Of a stretch of 64,000 bases of DNA, positions 59,701 through 64,000 are shown one piece after another (the first letter of the stretch is position 1; each line of letters begins with the position of its first letter). The notes beneath the pieces are model-generated. The model saw nothing but the letters and a program-made list of their open reading frames with translations. It was not told where the DNA came from and ran no database searches. Made by a program: the position numbers and the translations under genes. The stretch is from Pseudomonas fluorescens (GTDB lineage: Bacteria; Pseudomonadota; Gammaproteobacteria; Pseudomonadales; Pseudomonadaceae): NCBI RefSeq assembly GCF_000730425.1, contig NZ_CP008896.1, forward strand, positions 3,596,001 to 3,660,000, given 5' to 3'.

Positions 59701-60246
59701 TCAAACAGATTCTTTCTTCATGGCTCGTTGTACCGTGCTCAGACTCACGCCAAGAGCCTTGGCAGTGTCGCGGTATGACGACCCGTTAGCGATGTGGGTA
59801 CGGATGGCATCAGCGTTGGTTTTCTTCACACCGCCCTTGTAGACACCTGCGTCTTTCGCCTTCTTGATGCCCTCACGCTGGCGCTCACGAATCATTGAAC
59901 GCTCAAACTCGGCAACAGCCCCCATCATCTGGAGCATCAGGTTCTGGTACTTGTCGTCGGCCCCAGTGAACAGCAGACCTTCTTTGTGGAAGCGGATAGA
60001 CACGCCCTTCTCGTTCAAGGACTGAACCAGATTCAGCAGGTCGGACAGGCTACGAGCAAGACGGTCAATCGAGTGAACATGAACTGTATCGCCTTCACGG
60101 ACTGAATCCAGCATCACTAGAAGCTGTGGACGGTTGGTGTCTTTACCCGAGCATTTGTCGGTGTAGACCTTGCCCAGTTGTACGCCGTCAAGCTGACGGG
60201 CAGTGTTCTGGTCTACCGAACTGATCCGTACATAACCGATGTCCAT
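59701..60246 (-). CDS. Serine resolvase/invertase (Tn3/Hin type)
   Basis: 181 residues. MDIGYVRISSVDQNTARQLDGV has the nucleophile Ser9; DRLARSLSDLLNLVQSLNEKGVSIRF and GAVAEFERSMIRERQREGIKKAK are the standard resolvase motifs; the last 45 residues form a helix-turn-helix (ANGSSYRDTAKALGVSLSTVQRAMKK). AGGAATGG precedes the ATG. It is unrelated in size to the large recombinase and might resolve element multimers or invert DNA; it could also be a passenger from another mobile element. Confidence 0.92.
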   Translation of the reverse strand: MDIGYVRISSVDQNTARQLDGVQLGKVYTDKCSGKDTNRPQLLVMLDSVREGDTVHVHSIDRLARSLSDLLNLVQSLNEKGVSIRFHKEGLLFTGADDKYQNLMLQMMGAVAEFERSMIRERQREGIKKAKDAGVYKGGVKKTNADAIRTHIANGSSYRDTAKALGVSLSTVQRAMKKESV

Positions 60247-60462
60247 TTTCCATTCCTGTATTCATCTGGGTCTAGATTCTGACATTCTGCGCCGCCGACC
60301 AAGCGAAAACAACTCTGGGAGCCACGAAACTGTAGTCACCCGACAAGTGGTCATCAGGGTGTACCCAACTGAACACAGTGCAGAATTTAGGAAGTTGGCT
60401 TATCTGCAACAAGAGAACAGCAGACAGAAAGTCTGCCTGCTGCGCTTATACAAGGAAGGGAT

Positions 60463-60972
60463 TTAAAGCAGGCTGCACTTTTTGGACATTGGGGTTTTGG
60501 CTACATCCCCACGACCAGTGCAAACCAAAGTGACCTTGCTGCCTTTTCGGAGAGCTGCAAGCTGCTGAGACTCAGATTTTTCGAAGCCGAATTGAGGCTC
60601 CATGAACTGATTCACTCCTCCACGCAAGGTCAAGTAGGGATCGCCAGTGAAATCGGTATTGATGTCAGACACAGTACCCGTGACTTTGAAACGCTGGCCT
60701 TTGAAGCGAGCGTCAGCGGCAACCGTGTTGGCCTGATAAGCAGATGCCAGAGTTTGAGCTGTGACTGTAGGCATCTCTGCAAACGCCTTTTTCTCAGCCT
60801 CAATCGCAGCTTGACGCTTAGCCACGTCGGCTTGCTGGCGCTCTAGCTGATGCTGCTCTCGTGCTGCCTGATCAGCAGCCTTCTCTTCTGGGCTCTTTAG
60901 AGCGTTGGTGATCATGCCGAGCACCATCAAACCACCAACGATAATGAATGCCCACTTGAACAAGAATTTCAT
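60463..60972 (-). CDS. Membrane-anchored OB-fold (tRNA_anti-like) protein
   Basis: 169 residues. One N-terminal membrane helix (FLFKWAFIIVGGLMVLGMIT), a charged Gln/Ala coiled coil (EEKAADQAAREQHQLERQQADVAKRQAAIEAEKKAF), then an OB-fold resembling tRNA_anti-like domains (ADARFKGQRFKVTGTVSDINTDFTGDPYLTLRG; ALRKGSKVTLVCTGRGDVAKTPMSKKCSLL). Two cysteines lie in the C-terminal part. GGAGAACC precedes the ATG. Similar proteins occur on mobile elements; a function in the element is not known. Confidence 0.8.
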   Translation of the reverse strand: MKFLFKWAFIIVGGLMVLGMITNALKSPEEKAADQAAREQHQLERQQADVAKRQAAIEAEKKAFAEMPTVTAQTLASAYQANTVAADARFKGQRFKVTGTVSDINTDFTGDPYLTLRGGVNQFMEPQFGFEKSESQQLAALRKGSKVTLVCTGRGDVAKTPMSKKCSLL

Positions 60973-61068
60973 AGGTTCTCCAACCTTTACATGTCTACCC
61001 TGACGGGGCCAAGGCCAATGATAGTTGATCGACAGGGAGCAGATCGAGGTAAAAATGGCCAGAAGCCT

Positions 61069-61548
61069 TCATTCTTCCTGTACGCAAAAGGCTTCGCCCT
61101 CAATTGAGTGCAGCTTGTCTTTATTCAGTACCGACCACCGATTGATCCCAGACTTGTCGAACAGCTTGGATAGGTCGTGTGGCTTGGCTTCCTCGATGAC
61201 ATGTGCCTGCTGGGACAGCCTCTCGGCTGACAGACGCCGACCAACAACATTCATGGCCGCAGGGAACGTTTTGTTTGCGATCCCTTCTAGGTCCTCCACC
61301 TTGGCTGTGGTGATGATCGAGAGAAACGCCTGATGGACAGCTCCCTTCTTGAGTGCTTGTACTCGAATCAGGAACGGTTGATCTGGACACCGCCTACGGA
61401 GTACCTGCTTGAATTTCACCATGTCACCAAGCAAGGCATGACTTTGTTCAGCATCTTTGTAAAAGATTGAATGCTGATACGACCACTGGTAGTCACGAAG
61501 GACAGTCAGATACTTTCTCTTGGTCTTGTCTTCACTGGTTTCACTCAC
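61069..61548 (-). CDS. Protein of unknown function in the comM element
   Basis: 159 residues, GTG start with GGGAGAT seven bases upstream, which supports translation. Highly charged, with no signal peptide or membrane helix: KRKYLTVLRDYQWSYQHSIFYKDAEQ, then FLIRVQALKKGAVHQAFLSIITTAKVEDLEG and a C-terminal GINRWSVLNKDKLHSIEGE. I do not recognise a family. Its place beside the right end and its modest size make it a candidate accessory (for example directionality) factor, but that is only position-based. Confidence 0.65.
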   Translation of the reverse strand: MSETSEDKTKRKYLTVLRDYQWSYQHSIFYKDAEQSHALLGDMVKFKQVLRRRCPDQPFLIRVQALKKGAVHQAFLSIITTAKVEDLEGIANKTFPAAMNVVGRRLSAERLSQQAHVIEEAKPHDLSKLFDKSGINRWSVLNKDKLHSIEGEAFCVQEE

Positions 61549-61898
61549 ACACTGATCTCCCTCTACAGATGAACATACTCACTCGGAGTCCCCCTCCTAT
61601 ACTTGTGCATTCAATCGATCTTCTACGTCACTGACCAACAAATGCTGGAGCCAGCGTCAACAATGGCGTGCGTTGAAGAGCAGGATGACGAATCGGGGAC
61701 CGATTTGGGACCCAATTATGCATTAGTAGTGCGGTAAACCTCAAACCAGATCGCAATCAGCCATTTGCTTAGCAAACGCCCCAGAAACGTTGACCTCCGA
61801 TACCAATAAAGCACCATTTGACAGATTAATCACACATGTTTTATGTGGGTTTTCAGGAGGTTTTTCGAGCAATTTCAGAATGTTTTGTATCAATACAC
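61549..61898. promoter_or_regulatory. Right end of the element with outward promoter candidate
   Basis: About 350 bp to the right junction. It contains two GGGACC copies (in GGGACCGATTTGGGACC near 61695-61712), a perfect -35-like TTGACA (61818-61823) pointing to the right with a poor -10, an AGGAGG (61855-61860), and TGTTTTGTA (61881-61889), the inverse of TACAAAACA at the left end. In a circular form this segment would lie directly upstream of the recombinase gene. Confidence 0.5.
61818..61847 (+). promoter_or_regulatory. Outward-facing promoter candidate at the right end
   Basis: TTGACA (61818-61823) then, 17-18 bases on, TTATGTG, a weak -10. It would start RNA near 61854, reading across the junction into the comM 3' half when integrated and into the recombinase gene when excised. 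The -10 is poor, so this is only a candidate. Confidence 0.4.
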
Positions 61899-62759
61899 AA
61901 CCTGTTGCTCAGCGGGCCGCCCGGTACCGGCAAGACGTTGCTGGCCAGCCGCCTGCCGGGATTGCTGCCACCGTTGAGCAAACAGGAAGCCCTGGAAGTC
62001 GCGGCGATCCAATCGGTCGTCAGTCTCGCCCCCCTGTGCCACTGGCCCCACCGGCCCTTTCGCCAGCCGCACCATTCCGCGTCCGGGCCAGCGTTGGTGG
62101 GTGGCGGTTCGAAACCGCAACCCGGGGAAATCACCCTGGCCCACCATGGGGTGTTGTTTCTCGATGAGCTGCCGGAATTTGATCGCAAGGTGCTGGAGGT
62201 GCTGCGCGAACCACTGGAATCGGGGCATATCGTGATTTCTCGGGCGCGCGACCGTGTGAGCTTCCCTGCACGGTTTCAACTGGTGGCAGCGATGAACCCC
62301 TGCCCTTGCGGTTACATGGGCGAGCCCAGTGGGCGCTGCCGCTGCACGCCGGAGCAGATCCAGCGCTATCGCAACAAGCTCTCGGGGCCGTTGCTGGACC
62401 GGGTTGACCTACACCTCACAGTCGCACGGGAAAGCACAGCGTTGAATCCCGCCCGACAAACCGGCGACGACACCGCCAGCGCTTCGCGCCGTGTCGCCGA
62501 GGCGCGTGAGCGCCAGCAAAATCGTCAGGGTTGTGCGAATGCGTTTCTCGACCTGCCAGGCTTGCGCGAGCACTGCCCGTTAGAGAAAGTCGATGAAAGT
62601 TGGCTCGAGAGCGCCTGCGAACGCCTGACGCTATCCCTGCGGGCGGCACACCGGTTGCTCAAGGTGGCGCGGACCTTGGCAGACCTTGAGCAAGCGGATG
62701 CCATCGCTCGTCACCATCTGCTGGAAGCACTGCAATACCGACCTGCTGCAATCACTTGA
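61836..62759 (+). pseudogene. comM: comM (yifB) 3' fragment fused to 21 element-encoded codons
   Basis: Codons from 61899 on are ComM from residue 213: NLLLSGPPGTGKTLLASRLPGLL (Walker A), LVGGGSKPQPGEITLAHHGVLFLDELPEF (Walker B region), RARDRVSFPARFQLVAAMNPCPCGY, CRCTPEQIQRYRNKLSGPLLDRVDLHL and the C-terminal Mg_chelatase helical part. Together with the 5' part this gives 498 codons. The open frame reaches back to an ATG at 61836 in the element, but no ribosome-binding site serves it. If translated, it would be an AAA+ domain without the Lon-like domain. Confidence 0.92.
61899..61906 (+). other. attR core (right junction of the comM element)
   Basis: AACCTGTT, identical to the left core. To its left lies element sequence (TGTTTTGTA at 61881-61889, then CAATACAC); to its right comM continues (GCTCAGCGGGCC). 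Joining element ends makes a 50-bp near-palindrome centred on the final TT of the core. Confidence 0.8.
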
Positions 62760-62765
62760 GGCCAC

Positions 62766-62793
62766 TGTAGGAGCAAGCATGCCCGCGCCTACA
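62766..62793. repeat. Degenerate REP-like palindrome
   Basis: TGTAGGAGCAAGCATGCCCG ending in CGCCTACA: same ends as REP elements but with a changed core, between comM and the convergent chemoreceptor gene. Confidence 0.55.
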
Positions 62794-62809
62794 GTTGATT
62801 GAGGGTGTT

Positions 62810-64000
62810 TCAGCGAAACCGATCCACTTCCTGCCGCAACCCCGCCGCCAATACTTCCAGTTCCCGGGCGGTAATCGCCAGGTTCGAGACCACCTCCCGC
62901 TGCTCACTGTTGGCCAGCGCAATGCTCTGCAAATTACTGCTGAGCAAGGTTGCCGTGCTGCTTTGCTCCTGGGTGGCAGTGGTGATTGCCGCGAATTGCT
63001 GCCCCGCCGAGCGGCTTTGCTCGTCGATCCGCGCCAGGGCCGAGGCCACATCTGCATTGCGCGATAAGCCTTCCTGCATCAGCACATTGCCATGCTCCAT
63101 GGTACTGATGGCATTGCCGGTTTCCTGCTGGATACTCTGGATCATCCCGGATATTTCGTCGGTGGCCTGACGGGTGCGTGAAGCCAGGCTGCGCACTTCA
63201 TCGGCGACCACGGCAAACCCACGCCCTTGCTCCCCGGCCCTTGCCGCCTCAATGGCGGCGTTGAGCGCCAGCAGGTTGGTCTGGTCGGCAATCGAGGTGA
63301 TCACCCCGACGATGCCACCTATTTCCTGGGAGCGCTGGCCCAGGGTATTGATCACCGTGGCCGTGCTGTTGAGTGCCGTAGCAATATGCTCCAGGGACGA
63401 CGACGCCTCCTGCATCGAATGACGGCCGATGCGAGTCTGCTGGGCATTTTCCTGGGCCAAGCGTTCGGTACTGCCCATATTGTCGGCAATGTTCAACGAG
63501 GTGGCGCTGAACTCTTCTACTGCGCCAGCCATGCTGGTGATCTCGCCAGACTGCTGCTCCATGCCTTCATAAGCCCCACCCGACAGGCCCGACAGCGCCT
63601 GGGCGCGGCTATTGACCTCCTCGGCCGCCTTGCGGATATGCGACACCATGGTCGACAGAGCCTCGCCCATCTGGTTGAAACTGCGCGCCAGCTGACCGAT
63701 TTCGTCATGGCTGGACACATTCAACCGCGCACTCAAATCACCGGCGCCCAAGGCTTCGGCCTGGCGTACCAGATCACCCAGAGGCTGCAGTTTGCTGCGC
63801 AGCAACCAGACCGCAGCCCCCACGGCCAACAGCATCGCCAGCACACTGCCGATCACCAGACGGATACCCACCGCCCAGGTCACGGCGCGGATCTCGGCCT
63901 TGGGCATGCTCGCCACCACCGACCACGGGCCACCCTCAAACGGTACTGCAACGCTGTAGAAGTCTTCGCCCTTATCGCTCCAGAACCGCCCCTGGCCAGG
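62810..64000 (-). CDS. Methyl-accepting chemotaxis protein (5' end outside the window)
   Basis: The last 397 codons are visible; the frame is open to the window edge, so the sensor domain starts beyond it. Visible order: end of a periplasmic sensor ([23 protein letters not shown], dCache-like), a membrane helix ([21 protein letters not shown]), HAMP ([31 protein letters not shown]), then the signalling domain with hairpin tip ([32 protein letters not shown]). No CheR/CheB-binding pentapeptide at the C-terminus (VDRFR). The ligand cannot be told. Confidence 0.95.
   Translation of the reverse strand, partial: PGQGRFWSDKGEDFYSVAVPFEGGPWSVVASMPKAEIRAVTWAVGIRLVIGSVLAMLLAVGAAVWLLRSKLQPLGDLVRQAEALGAGDLSARLNVSSHDEIGQLARSFNQMGEALSTMVSHIRKAAEEVNSRAQALSGLSGGAYEGMEQQSGEITSMAGAVEEFSATSLNIADNMGSTERLAQENAQQTRIGRHSMQEASSSLEHIATALNSTATVINTLGQRSQEIGGIVGVITSIADQTNLLALNAAIEAARAGEQGRGFAVVADEVRSLASRTRQATDEISGMIQSIQQETGNAISTMEHGNVLMQEGLSRNADVASALARIDEQSRSAGQQFAAITTATQEQSSTATLLSSNLQSIALANSEQREVVSNLAITARELEVLAAGLRQEVDRFR

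Larger units (their letters stand above)
57430..61898. mobile_element. 4.47-kb serine-recombinase element inserted in comM
   Basis: The element separates comM between codons 212 and 213 with both halves still in frame, flanked by the 8-bp repeat AACCTGTT (57430-57437 and 61899-61906). Gene content: large serine recombinase, small serine resolvase, membrane OB-fold protein and an unknown protein. Base composition is visibly lower in GC than the core genome on both sides. No transposon inverted termini, conjugation, phage structural or restriction genes. Excision between the repeats would give a 498-codon comM, the family length. Confidence 0.9.

Noticed and set aside
60239..60466. 75-codon open frame antisense to the resolvase start and ending at the OB-fold gene
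   Set aside because: No ribosome-binding site or family resemblance; it overlaps the resolvase start in antisense and is short enough to be chance. Kept out of the gene list.
57430..61906. The comM insertion as a classic transposon with target-site duplication
   Set aside because: No DDE or Tn7-like transposase and no terminal inverted repeats at the very ends; the 8-bp shared sequence and internal arms fit a serine-integrase att site better than a duplication.

Overview
The window is a GC-rich chromosome segment from a Pseudomonas, most likely of the fluorescens/putida side of the genus. From memory, the gene order follows the conserved stretch glpT–ubiD–rho–trxA–ppx–ppk–hemB–algP–algQ–dsbB–hemYXDC–algR–argH–cyaA–rnk–cyaY–lysA–dapF–xerC–amtB–glnK–comM known from P. 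aeruginosa. No rRNA, tRNA or CRISPR array was seen. Several REP-type palindromes (core GCCGGCTTGCCGGCGAT) lie between genes, which is also typical of fluorescent pseudomonads.

Layout. 1-9.4 kb: 3' part of glpT, a ChaC-like gamma-glutamylcyclotransferase, a TonB-dependent receptor, a small outer-membrane barrel, a 2Fe-2S/FAD reductase coupled to ubiD, then rho and trxA. 9.7-14.2 kb: a four-gene chaperone-usher fimbrial cluster with an AT-rich promoter region, placed between trxA and ppx and apparently accessory. 14.7-25 kb: ppx, an inserted amidase gene, ppk and hemB, a DedA protein, elbB, and an FTR1 iron permease with a cytochrome c motif. 25-28.5 kb: a four-gene envelope operon (COG3014 lipoprotein, YcfL-like lipoprotein, LpoB-like lipoprotein, CsgG/LpoB-like periplasmic protein). 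28.6-35.5 kb: LysE exporter, MscS-type channel, YheS-type ABC-F ATPase, the histone-like AlgP with 13-residue tandem repeats, an FKBP isomerase, the Rsd/AlgQ anti-sigma factor and DsbB. 35.8-42.7 kb: haem biosynthesis operon hemC-hemD-hemX-hemY, algR without its usual partner kinase gene, argH. 42.8-56.7 kb: GST, small proteins, class I adenylate cyclase, Rnk, frataxin CyaY, the lptM-lysA-dapF-DUF484-xerC-HAD operon, SutA, a truncated yjbQ, amtB-glnK and ubiK.

57.4-61.9 kb is the most interesting part. comM (yifB, the ComM branch-migration helicase of natural transformation) is cut, immediately before its Walker A motif, by a 4.47-kb lower-GC element. The element carries a large serine recombinase next to its left end, a second small serine resolvase/invertase, a membrane-anchored OB-fold protein and an unknown protein. 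The two comM halves are in frame, and both junctions carry the same 8-bp sequence AACCTGTT. Joining the element ends gives a 50-bp interrupted palindrome (17 of 25 positions symmetric), as expected for a serine-integrase attP. Excision should restore a 498-codon comM, so this looks like a precise, possibly reversible gene interruption comparable in logic to skin or comK-prophage switches. The window ends inside a methyl-accepting chemotaxis protein gene.
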